DNA from: Calditrichia bacterium
GTDB lineage: Bacteria > Calditrichota > Calditrichia > RBG-13-44-9
Direction: 5' to 3'
Length of the DNA stretch: 11,687 bases
Assembly (NCBI GenBank): GCA_026991005.1
Contig: JALXCH010000559.1
Coordinates: forward strand, 1-11,687
Part shown: piece by piece, positions 1-6,642 of the stretch
How the letters are laid out: every line of letters starts with the position of its first letter
Numbering within the stretch: position 1 is the first letter of the stretch
The notes under the pieces: generated by a model
The model's input: only the letters and a program-made list of their open reading frames with translations
The model's database searches: none
What the model was told of the DNA's origin: nothing
Translations under genes and position numbers: made by a program

Positions 1-232
1 TTTGTTATTCATTATTAAAAATCTCCGAGAATTTTTATATAATATATCAAAAATTATCTGTATTTCAAAAAAATTTTTGAGCAATTGAAAATTGTGAATC
101 ACCAAAATTTTTAAAAAATAGGTGGTTTTGTAGCAGGGTATTGTTAAAGTCAGGTGAAATGTGAAAGTGTTTATTTACTGAAATTTAGTATTTTGATAAA
201 ATCCCTTTTGGGAAAAATGTAAATATTTATTG

Positions 233-269
233 GTTATTGGGTTAAGATTTTCATAAATTTAACCATAAC
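233..269. promoter_or_regulatory. Imperfect inverted repeat upstream of the PHP-ATPase gene
   Basis: GTTAT (233-237) and GGTTAA (240-245) can pair with TTAACC (259-264) and ATAAC (265-269). This gives 11 base pairs with a two-base bulge and a 13-base spacer. The repeat ends 15 bases before the ATG at 285, so it could be an operator or an mRNA hairpin that limits translation. The rest of 1-284 is A+T-rich, and I see no convincing -35/-10 pair or other gene in it. Short A+T-rich dyads of this kind are common by chance, so the call is weak. Confidence 0.25.
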
Positions 270-284
270 TAATAAAATAACAGA

Positions 285-2963
285 ATGAAGATACAAATGA
301 ACGTAAAAAAGGACATATCACTTTTCAAACATGGTAGTTGCTGGTTACGTGCAGATTTTCATTTGCATACAAAAGCGGATAATGAAGCTTTTAAGGGTTG
401 GGATGAGGATAAATTATCTTTCAAAAAGAATTTTGTGCAACGATTGAAGCAAGAGGATATTCGTGTTGCTGTAATTACCAATCATAATAAATTCGATAGG
501 GATGAATTCAGGACATTAAAAAGACAAGCGAATAAAGAAGAGATTTTCCTTCTTCCGGGTGTGGAATTATCCGTAGGGGAAGGGAATGGGCTTCATGTTA
601 TAATTGTTTTTGAACCAAAAAACTGGATATCCGGGCATGACGATTTCATTAACAGGTTTCTGGATGAGGCATTTTCCCATGACGCGCGACAGGATCGAGA
701 GAATCGTAACGCCCGAACCCACTGGAATCTTATCCAAATACTTGAAAAATTGAAGGAACACAGCGAACACGGGCGAGATAGTTTCGTCATCATGGCTCAT
801 GTGGAACAGGATAACGGATTTTGTTATGAGTTGAATGAAGGGAGGCAGAAAGAACTGATTCGCCATCCGTTATTTAAAGAGTTTGTGTTGGGATTTCAAA
901 AATGTGCGACGCAGAAAAATAAAGAAAATTTAACAAGATGGTATGCTCCAGCGATTCCAGCATTTGTAGAAGGGAGCGATTGCAAATCTCTGGAAACTAT
1001 CGGCAAGACTCGCCATGAAAATGGAAAACCCCAAAAAAGTTTTATTAAAATTGGCGATTTTAATTTTTATGCTGTGAAGTACGCACTGATGGATCCGCGT
1101 CGGAATATTATTGGAGAAAAACCGCCGGTACCTCAAAATGCATATATTGAATCGGTTATTTTTGAAACTTCGGCCAAAGCTCCTTTGGCTGGTAAAACTC
1201 TTTATTTGAATCACAACATGAACAATCTCATTGGTATTCGCGGGAGTGGAAAATCAACTATCCTGGAGGTGATTCGTTACGCGCTCGGTATAGAATTTGA
1301 TCCTGTTGCAAAGGATAAAGATTATAAGGAAAAACTGGTAGAAATGGCATTAAGAAGTGGTGGAAAGGTGATTCTTACTTTGCGAGATAGGCATGGTACA
1401 CCCTATCGTATCGAGCGGGTTTTGGGGGAAAGGCAGGTCATCTATCGGAATGGTACCCGTCTCCCTCATTTCTCGGCAGACGAAAATTTGATCAATGTAC
1501 TCTATTTTGGACAGAAGGATTTATCGGAAGTGGGGACATCTGGATTTAGCCAATCCTTAATGGAAAAATTTTTTGGTAAACATGTAAAGGAAATTCGAGA
1601 AAAGATTCAACAAAGACGTAAAAATATTCTCCGTATTCTTGACCAATTAAAACAGCTTGGCGATATACAGGAAAAGAAAAAAGAGTTTATTGAAGAAAAA
1701 GCAGCTTTACAAGAAAAGTTACGGATTTTTAAAGAAAAAAAGGTAGATGAAAAATTAAACCGGCAGGTACAATTTAATAGGGATCGAGTTTATATTGAAC
1801 AATTAATTGAAGCAGTACAGGAATTTGAAGCAGAGCTGAGGCGAATTGGAGAAAATACTGAAGAGGTGTTTGCTGATTTTGCCACTTACCATAGTGCTGA
1901 AAATAAAGAAATAATGCAACATGTACAATCGATCTGGCAAAAAGTTACAGAGAAAATTCAACTGGTAAAAACAACAGCAGAAGATTTAAATGATGATATT
2001 AGAAATTTGCGATATTTTTTAGAAGCACTTCAAAGGAAAATGGAAAAATTACAGGATGAATTTGCAGAAATTAAGAGAGCGATTAATATTCCGGAGATTA
2101 ATCCCGACGATTTTGTAAAATTCAACAAACAGCTCACACTTGTTGAAGCCAAACTTCAGGAAGTTGAAAAGCTGGAAAAAAAGAAACTGGAAATGGAACA
2201 TGTTTTACAGGAAAATTTAATTGATTTAAACAACCTCTGGCATCAGGAATTTCAAAAATTACAAGAAGGGGTTGATCAGTTAAATGCAAAGGGGCTTTCC
2301 ATTTCTGTTGAATTGCAATACAAAGGCGATAAAAAAAGTTTTCTGGATTATTTAAGTGCTATAATTAAAGGTTCTGGTGTTACCTCCAGAAGTTTAAAAG
2401 CTATTGTTCAACAATATAACGATTGTATAGAAATTTATAATGATCTTCAAGCATCAGCATCCAAATTATCTGAAATTTTAAGCGAAAGTCAATTATCGAA
2501 ATTTCGGGAAGCTTTTATGGAGAATCTGCGCGACCTATTGGTTTATCAGGTACCTAATCGCTATATTTTAAAATATAAAGGTAAAGATATAGCTGAGCAT
2601 TCGTTGGGACAGCGGGCATCGGCACTGGTGGTTTTTTTACTGGCACGTCGTGAGAATGATTTGATCATTATTGATCAACCGGAAGATGATATTGACAATC
2701 AGTCCATTTATGAAGATGTGATTCGGGAACTAAATGAACTTAAAGAACAAACTCAATTTATTTTTGCAACCCATAATCCTAATATCCCGGTGTTAGGTGA
2801 GTGCGAACAAGTATTTGCCTGTCGATTTGAATATGAGAAAATAAATCTGGAAATCGGTAGCATCGATTGTCCTACAATTCAAAAAGCAATTATTGAAATT
2901 ATGGAAGGTGGTCGGGAGGCATTTGAACAACGTAAACGAAAGTATAGCCTATGGAAGCAATAG
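285..2963 (+). CDS. PHP-domain/SMC-like ATPase (TrlF type), candidate defence protein
   Basis: This 892-residue protein joins a PHP phosphoesterase-like domain to an ABC/SMC-type ATPase, the layout I know as TrlF-family AAA-like ATPases. PHP motifs seen are HLH (H26, H28), TNHN (H67), PGVELS (E94), H104, AHVE (H172) and GSD (D232); the final Asp-x-His motif reads DCK, so its His is replaced by Lys. Walker A is GIRGSGKST (317-325). Long charged stretches, about 430-510 and 590-670, look like coiled coil. The ABC signature is around SLGQRAS (773-779), Walker B is LIIIDQPED (793-801), and ATH (828-830) is the H-loop. The family is thought to couple nucleic-acid sensing by the ATPase to a metal-dependent phosphoesterase; substrate and target are unknown here. 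No clear Shine-Dalgarno precedes ATG 285, and ATG 297 is an alternative start. The stop lies inside the next gene, implying one transcript. Domain calls are firm; the defence role is inference. Confidence 0.9.
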   Translation: MKIQMNVKKDISLFKHGSCWLRADFHLHTKADNEAFKGWDEDKLSFKKNFVQRLKQEDIRVAVITNHNKFDRDEFRTLKRQANKEEIFLLPGVELSVGEGNGLHVIIVFEPKNWISGHDDFINRFLDEAFSHDARQDRENRNARTHWNLIQILEKLKEHSEHGRDSFVIMAHVEQDNGFCYELNEGRQKELIRHPLFKEFVLGFQKCATQKNKENLTRWYAPAIPAFVEGSDCKSLETIGKTRHENGKPQKSFIKIGDFNFYAVKYALMDPRRNIIGEKPPVPQNAYIESVIFETSAKAPLAGKTLYLNHNMNNLIGIRGSGKSTILEVIRYALGIEFDPVAKDKDYKEKLVEMALRSGGKVILTLRDRHGTPYRIERVLGERQVIYRNGTRLPHFSADENLINVLYFGQKDLSEVGTSGFSQSLMEKFFGKHVKEIREKIQQRRKNILRILDQLKQLGDIQEKKKEFIEEKAALQEKLRIFKEKKVDEKLNRQVQFNRDRVYIEQLIEAVQEFEAELRRIGENTEEVFADFATYHSAENKEIMQHVQSIWQKVTEKIQLVKTTAEDLNDDIRNLRYFLEALQRKMEKLQDEFAEIKRAINIPEINPDDFVKFNKQLTLVEAKLQEVEKLEKKKLEMEHVLQENLIDLNNLWHQEFQKLQEGVDQLNAKGLSISVELQYKGDKKSFLDYLSAIIKGSGVTSRSLKAIVQQYNDCIEIYNDLQASASKLSEILSESQLSKFREAFMENLRDLLVYQVPNRYILKYKGKDIAEHSLGQRASALVVFLLARRENDLIIIDQPEDDIDNQSIYEDVIRELNELKEQTQFIFATHNPNIPVLGECEQVFACRFEYEKINLEIGSIDCPTIQKAIIEIMEGGREAFEQRKRKYSLWKQ

Positions 2964-4108
2964 AACTGCTGGAAATCATCGAACGAGGCGAAGATAGCCG
3001 CCACCAATTCAAACGCAATGTGACGAATGTTACCTCACTTTCGCAGGAAATATGTGCTTTTGCCAATTCTAAAGGCGGGATGCTTATCATTGGTGTGGCA
3101 GATTCAGGGGAAATTGTTGGGTTGAGTAACCAGGATATTCGACGCCTTAATCAGTTAATTTCCAATGCTGCCTCTGAAATACGAAATCCGATTAATCCGG
3201 AAACAGAAAATATTAAAATTAATGACAAGCTTGTTTTGGTGGTACATATTCCTGAAGGAAAAGATAAACCTTATTTCGCCAGCGATGGTGCAATATATGT
3301 AAGGTCTGGGGCTGACAAACGGAAAGTGACTTCAAAAGAAGAACTTCGTCGCCTATTTCAAGAATCAGATATTTTGCATGGGGATCAAGTTCCGGTTGAA
3401 GAAAGTACACTGGAAGATCTGGATGAGGATTATTTTGATCAATTTTACCAGAGAGAATTTGATCATAGCTTCCGAGAAGAAGCTGTGGATCTTAAAACTC
3501 TTCTTTCGAATCTAAATCTTGCAAGAGAAGATCGATTAAACGTAGCAGGGCTTTTATTATTTGGCAAGTATCCTCAAAAATATAAACCGCAATTTAACAT
3601 CAAAGCAGTACATTTTGTTGGCTTGGACGATACTTCTGATGAATATATTGACAGTGAAGATATTAATGGTAAATTAGCAGAGCAGTACCGGGATGGTATG
3701 ATTTTTATCATGAGAAATCTTAAAAAAGAACAAAAAAACCAGCACAGAAATTCACTGGGAGAAACCAAAGTCGATAAAGGTGTATTTGAAGAACTGTTGG
3801 TGAATGCTCTTATCCATAGAGATTATTTTATCAATGCGCCCATTCGATTATTTATATTTGATAATCGAATAGAAATTATTTCTCCAGGGACACTTCCTAA
3901 CAATTTAACAATAGAAAACATTAAGCATGGTGTATCCAATCAGCGGAATCCCATTATTGCCTCATTTGCAACCAAGCAAAAACCACCTTTAGGGTTGCCT
4001 TATCGCGGGATTGGAACAGGAATTAAACGGGCATTGAAATTGTATCCTAAAATCGAATTTGAGAATAATGTTGAAGACAATCTTTTTAAAGTGAAAATTA
4101 TTATTTAG
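2951..4108 (+). CDS. AlbA_2/Schlafen-like ATP-binding protein with HATPase_c_4 C-terminus
   Basis: The 385-residue product has the two-part layout of AlbA_2-domain ATP-binding proteins, often annotated as RecG-like or putative transcriptional regulators. The N-terminal AlbA_2/Schlafen-like domain (about 10-140) shows EDSRHQFK (14-21) and the glycine-rich AFANSKGGMLIIGV core (about 36-50), followed by a YVRSGADKRKVTSKEE segment. The C-terminal GHKL-like domain shows FEELLVNALIHRDY (279-292, N-box-like), an IEIISPG strand (306-313) and a glycine-rich YRGIGTGIKRA segment (351-361). AlbA-like domains bind or cut nucleic acid in several families, but which applies here cannot be told. The ATG overlaps the end of the PHP-ATPase gene by 13 bases and has no Shine-Dalgarno of its own, so translation is probably coupled. 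Its A+T-rich codon use matches that neighbour. The pair probably works as one system. The domain call is firm; the function is inferred. Confidence 0.88.
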   Translation: MEAIELLEIIERGEDSRHQFKRNVTNVTSLSQEICAFANSKGGMLIIGVADSGEIVGLSNQDIRRLNQLISNAASEIRNPINPETENIKINDKLVLVVHIPEGKDKPYFASDGAIYVRSGADKRKVTSKEELRRLFQESDILHGDQVPVEESTLEDLDEDYFDQFYQREFDHSFREEAVDLKTLLSNLNLAREDRLNVAGLLLFGKYPQKYKPQFNIKAVHFVGLDDTSDEYIDSEDINGKLAEQYRDGMIFIMRNLKKEQKNQHRNSLGETKVDKGVFEELLVNALIHRDYFINAPIRLFIFDNRIEIISPGTLPNNLTIENIKHGVSNQRNPIIASFATKQKPPLGLPYRGIGTGIKRALKLYPKIEFENNVEDNLFKVKIII

Positions 4109-4125
4109 GACAAACAGATATTGCA

Positions 4126-4141
4126 CCGGAGGTTCCTTCGG
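4126..4141 (+). terminator. Small GC hairpin after the AlbA-like gene
   Basis: CCGGAGG and CCTTCGG face each other 17 bases beyond the stop codon, giving six or seven pairs including one G-T. It is the most G+C-rich spot in an A+T-rich stretch, as expected for a terminator stem. No T-run follows directly, so intrinsic termination is doubtful. Confidence 0.25.
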
Positions 4142-4158
4142 ATGGAGCACTTAATTAA

Positions 4159-4540
4159 ATTTATTTCAAAAAGATTCTTAAATATCTAATTGATTTTTTT
4201 TTTAGCGATTCTATTTCCAAAAATTTAACACGTATTGAACAGCGTTCAGAAGTACCTGTACATGTGAGGGATATATTTGAGGTAGTCTACCATTCGGAAT
4301 CAACTCTCCTTCCAATATCAAGTGACAATAGAGATAAAAAATGATAAAGGTGAGAAGATTTTCATCCGACAGACCAGTGAGGCAGAGGAATTTCATTATT
4401 TAATTGCCAGAATGTTGAAAATACCCGTTCGCCCACCGGGTCGGAAAATGGACAAAACATTATATTGTAGTGGGAATACGAAATTCATAATTTGTTGTAA
4501 ATATATAATTTACCCCATATCGTTGTTCAATTTTGATTAA
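4159..4540 (+). pseudogene. Frameshifted coding remnant, C-terminal part of an unknown protein
   Basis: Two reading frames here look coding but neither makes a full gene. The frame starting at 4159 stays open to a stop at 4342-4344 and reads plausibly up to about 4300 (RIEQRSEVPVHVRDIFEVVY, then HSE). The +1 frame, open from 4286, continues sensibly (VTIEIKNDKGEKIFIRQTSE) to about PVRPPGRK near 4446, then turns into low-quality A+T-rich sequence until the stop at 4538-4540. Joining the two near 4300 gives a strand-rich piece, then an acidic turn, then a helix ending in a hydrophobic 'lkiPv' segment. That pattern resembles the C-terminal PH-like tail of some bacterial membrane proteins; this resemblance is only from memory. 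There is no N-terminal part and no credible start with a ribosome site. An ATG at 4322 could express a 72-residue fragment, but I think decay is likelier. Confidence 0.35.
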
Positions 4541-4699
4541 ATAAAGAATTTTGTTCCTGAAAAATTCGCATTATTGATTGTGCAAAGTTACTTGCGTATT
4601 TACTTCCAGAACCACCATTCTCAAAGTACTTTCAATGGTTTACCATTTTAATATTGGAATTTGTTATTTGTCTTTTGGGATTTAAAAAACCTGACATCT

Positions 4700-4715
4700 G
4701 TCTACAAAAGTAGAC
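4700..4715. promoter_or_regulatory. Perfect 6-bp stem, AAAA loop, in the operon leader region
   Basis: GTCTAC (4700-4705), AAAA (4706-4709) and GTAGAC (4710-4715) form a perfect small hairpin or dyad, with a possible T-G pair below it. It lies about 130 bases before the lipid kinase start codon. It could be an operator or leader hairpin. No T-run follows on either strand, so a terminator is not favoured. Confidence 0.25.
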
Positions 4716-4831
4716 GCCCTCCCGAATCATTTTATTCTTCGATCTTATTTCTAACTCCTTAAAAATCACCGGGTAAGAAGACGCGCGTTCTCCTGGCACC
4801 GAAGTTGTTTTTAGCAGGGATGAAACCGATT

Positions 4832-4837
4832 GAGGAG
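4832..4837 (+). promoter_or_regulatory. Shine-Dalgarno setting the lipid kinase start at 4844
   Basis: GAGGAG lies six bases before ATG 4844. This favours 4844 over the in-frame TTG at 4805 or ATG at 4820, which have no well-spaced site. Confidence 0.7.
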
Positions 4838-4843
4838 AACGCC

Positions 4844-5866
4844 ATGTGCGTGGTGGTCGAAGAAATAACCCAAAGTACCAAGGAAAAACCAAAGAGCCAC
4901 TCCATACCCGGATTCCCGCTGTTTGGGGAAACCCACTTCATTGTCAATCCCGTTGCGGCGGCGGGACGCACGGAGAAGCGCTGGTTCCTGTTGCTGCGAT
5001 ACCTGCGTGACCACTGGCCGGGTAGTTTTACCTACTCGCTAACTGCCTATCCGGGACAGGCTACCCGTCTCGCCCGCCTGGCTGCCCAGAACGGTTGCCG
5101 GAATCTGGTGGTGATGGGCGGGGACGGTACTCTGCAGGAGGTGGTGAACGGACTGTTTTCCGGCGGTACTCCTATTAGCCAGGAGGTGCGGCTGGGAATT
5201 CTCAACAGCGGCACCGGGCAGGGACTGGCGCGCAGTCTGGCGCTGCCCAAAACTCTGCTGGCGCAACTTGAGCTGATTCGCCGGGGTATTACTCGCCGCA
5301 TCGATCTGGTGCGGGTGCGCTACACCGGGAGTAACGGGGAAACACACTCCCGGGTGTACGTGAACGAGTGCCAGATTGGTCTGGGGGCCCGGGTGGTGCA
5401 AAGGCTGTCCACCCATGCCAAACGGTTGGGAGGAAAGCTGGCGTTTGGCCTCACCGCGCTGAGCACGGCGCTGGAACAGCCTGTCCAACCGCTCACTTTG
5501 GTTCTGGATGAGAAGCCTCCTCTGCATCTTCCTTTGCTGGGAGTGGTGGTCGCCAATGGTGCTCTAACCGGTGGGGGAATGCAGTTGACGCCCACCGCCC
5601 GCCTGGATGACGGCCTGCTAGATGTGCTGCTGATACACCAGCAGAGTCTGCCACGGCGGCTGCGCAATTTCCCAAAAATCTATTCCGGTAGACATTTAAC
5701 CACAGCAGGTTTTTCCCTTTACCGAACGAAAAAAATAGTGATTACCGGGCAAATCCGGGTACCCGTGGCAGCGGATGGGGAATTCCTGGGTACCTTGCCT
5801 TGCACCATCGAAATTTTACCGCGGGCGCTGACGGTATTTGCCCCGCAGGAAGGAGGTCAACGATGA
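4844..5866 (+). CDS. Diacylglycerol/sphingosine kinase family lipid kinase
   Basis: The 340-residue product belongs to the DAGK-catalytic (YegS/BmrU-like) lipid kinases, which move the ATP gamma-phosphate onto a lipid hydroxyl at the inner face of the membrane. It shows NPVAAAGR (35-42), the nucleotide-binding GGDGT (92-96) with the following EVVNGL, an NSGTGQGLARSL loop (121-132, where the family usually has GTGN), and a C-terminal LDDGLLDVLLI strand followed by VPVAADGEFLG, matching the family's DGE site. Length is close to the usual 300 residues plus about 25 extra at the N-terminus. The start at 4844 is chosen from GAGGAG six bases upstream. Its TGA overlaps the ATG of the next gene (ATGA), so the two are translationally linked. 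Substrate (diacylglycerol, sphingoid base or another lipid) cannot be read from sequence; the downstream methyltransferase and aldolase suggest a specialised lipid. Confidence 0.9.
   Translation: MCVVVEEITQSTKEKPKSHSIPGFPLFGETHFIVNPVAAAGRTEKRWFLLLRYLRDHWPGSFTYSLTAYPGQATRLARLAAQNGCRNLVVMGGDGTLQEVVNGLFSGGTPISQEVRLGILNSGTGQGLARSLALPKTLLAQLELIRRGITRRIDLVRVRYTGSNGETHSRVYVNECQIGLGARVVQRLSTHAKRLGGKLAFGLTALSTALEQPVQPLTLVLDEKPPLHLPLLGVVVANGALTGGGMQLTPTARLDDGLLDVLLIHQQSLPRRLRNFPKIYSGRHLTTAGFSLYRTKKIVITGQIRVPVAADGEFLGTLPCTIEILPRALTVFAPQEGGQR
5851..5857 (+). promoter_or_regulatory. Shine-Dalgarno setting the methyltransferase start at 5863
   Basis: AGGAGGT is near-perfect and lies five bases before ATG 5863. 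It rules out a start further upstream in the same frame, such as 5800, which would sit inside the kinase gene. Confidence 0.8.
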
Positions 5867-6642
5867 ACCGTACATTGAATCACATCCGGCGCCTGGAGTT
5901 TGAGGGGCGCATTTTTGTTTCTTTCGCCATCGTAGCGGTAATTTGTATCCTGTCGTTTACCGTTTTTCGGCAGACGGCACTGAGCGGTGCCTGGCTGGGG
6001 CGTGTGCTGGGATTTACTGCCAGCCAGAGCGTAACCCTGGCGTACCTGTTGGCCGCCCTGGTGATGCTTCCTGCTTCGCTGTTGCGCATGTGGGCTGGCA
6101 GCGTGCTCACCTCCCGCCGCATGATGCGCTTCCAGGTGCAGAACGACGGTCTGGTAACGGTGGGAGCTTACCGGCTGGTGCGCAATCCCATTTACCTGGC
6201 CGATCTTATTGCCTTTGTAGGATTCGCCCTGGTGCTTCCGCCGGTAGGGCTACTCCTGCCGCTGCTGTTGCTGCTGCATTACGAGCAGATCATTCGTTAC
6301 GAGGAGCAGGCGCTGCGAAGCCGCCACCCGCAGGCTTTCCTGCGCTATGCCAGGAAGGTACCGCGAATTTTACCCGGCACATCCACGCTGCAACACCTGC
6401 GCCTGGCGCTGAGTGAATTTACCATTAATCGGGACGGGCTGGTACACAATGCGCTGTACCTGCTGTTTATTCCTGGATTTTTGTGGAGTGCTTACACCCA
6501 TAATCTGTTTCATGCTCTGCTGGTGGGGTTACCCGCAGTAGGGCTGTGGACTTACCTGCATGTGCGCATCGGGTTGGCGCACTCCAGAAATAATCACGTT
6601 TCAGAGCAAAAGGAGACCGGTCATGAAATTTTTAGTGCATAA
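5863..6642 (+). CDS. ICMT/PEMT-like integral membrane methyltransferase
   Basis: The 259-residue product resembles the isoprenylcysteine carboxyl methyltransferase / phospholipid methyltransferase group, which use S-adenosylmethionine to methylate lipids or lipid-linked groups inside the membrane. Hydrophobic segments lie at about 17-36, 52-76, 112-140 and 195-235. The family core is clear: GAYRLVRNPIYLADL (101-115), a long hydrophobic hairpin, then RYEEQALRSRHPQAFLRYAR (145-164) and VPRILP (166-171). Most relatives have 'VRHP' where this has VRNP, a conservative change in the cofactor region. The tail after 175 adds about 85 residues with two more hydrophobic segments, longer than minimal family members. 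ATG 5863 follows AGGAGGT and overlaps the kinase stop; the 3' end overlaps the aldolase-like gene by 20 bases. The family call is good; the substrate is unknown, and a lipid made or phosphorylated by the neighbouring enzymes is the simplest guess. Confidence 0.85.
   Translation: MNRTLNHIRRLEFEGRIFVSFAIVAVICILSFTVFRQTALSGAWLGRVLGFTASQSVTLAYLLAALVMLPASLLRMWAGSVLTSRRMMRFQVQNDGLVTVGAYRLVRNPIYLADLIAFVGFALVLPPVGLLLPLLLLLHYEQIIRYEEQALRSRHPQAFLRYARKVPRILPGTSTLQHLRLALSEFTINRDGLVHNALYLLFIPGFLWSAYTHNLFHALLVGLPAVGLWTYLHVRIGLAHSRNNHVSEQKETGHEIFSA
6611..6615 (+). promoter_or_regulatory. Shine-Dalgarno setting the aldolase-like start at 6623
   Basis: AGGAG lies seven bases before ATG 6623, inside the end of the methyltransferase gene. 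It favours 6623 over a start at 6560 in the same frame. Confidence 0.7.

Larger units (their letters stand above)
4541..4843. other. Intergenic stretch before the lipid-kinase operon
   Basis: I see no gene in this stretch on either strand; minus-strand open frames here are short and continue as shadows of the lipid kinase gene. It spans the change from A+T-rich to G+C-richer sequence, so it is a likely junction between acquired and resident DNA. The promoter of the downstream operon must lie here or further upstream, but I could not pick one out. The only structured element I see is the hairpin at 4700-4715. Confidence 0.5.

Noticed and set aside
86..104. A 19-base string resembling 10261-10279 with 17 matches (TGAAAATTGTG..TCACCA)
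   Set aside because: A rough estimate gives about 0.4 such pairs by chance even at equal base use, and more in A+T-rich sequence, so it is not evidence of a shared regulatory motif.
4211..4396. A 61-codon minus-strand open frame in the intergenic region
   Set aside because: It is Leu/Tyr-rich with no domain or ribosome site, and the forward strand reads more like protein there.
5039..5527. A 162-codon open frame on the minus strand inside the lipid kinase gene
   Set aside because: The forward strand encodes clear kinase motifs there; the minus product is Gln/Arg-rich without family features.
5943..6416. A 157-codon open frame on the + strand inside the methyltransferase gene
   Set aside because: It is out of frame with a gene showing clear membrane methyltransferase motifs, and its product is Ala/Gly/Arg-rich without domains.
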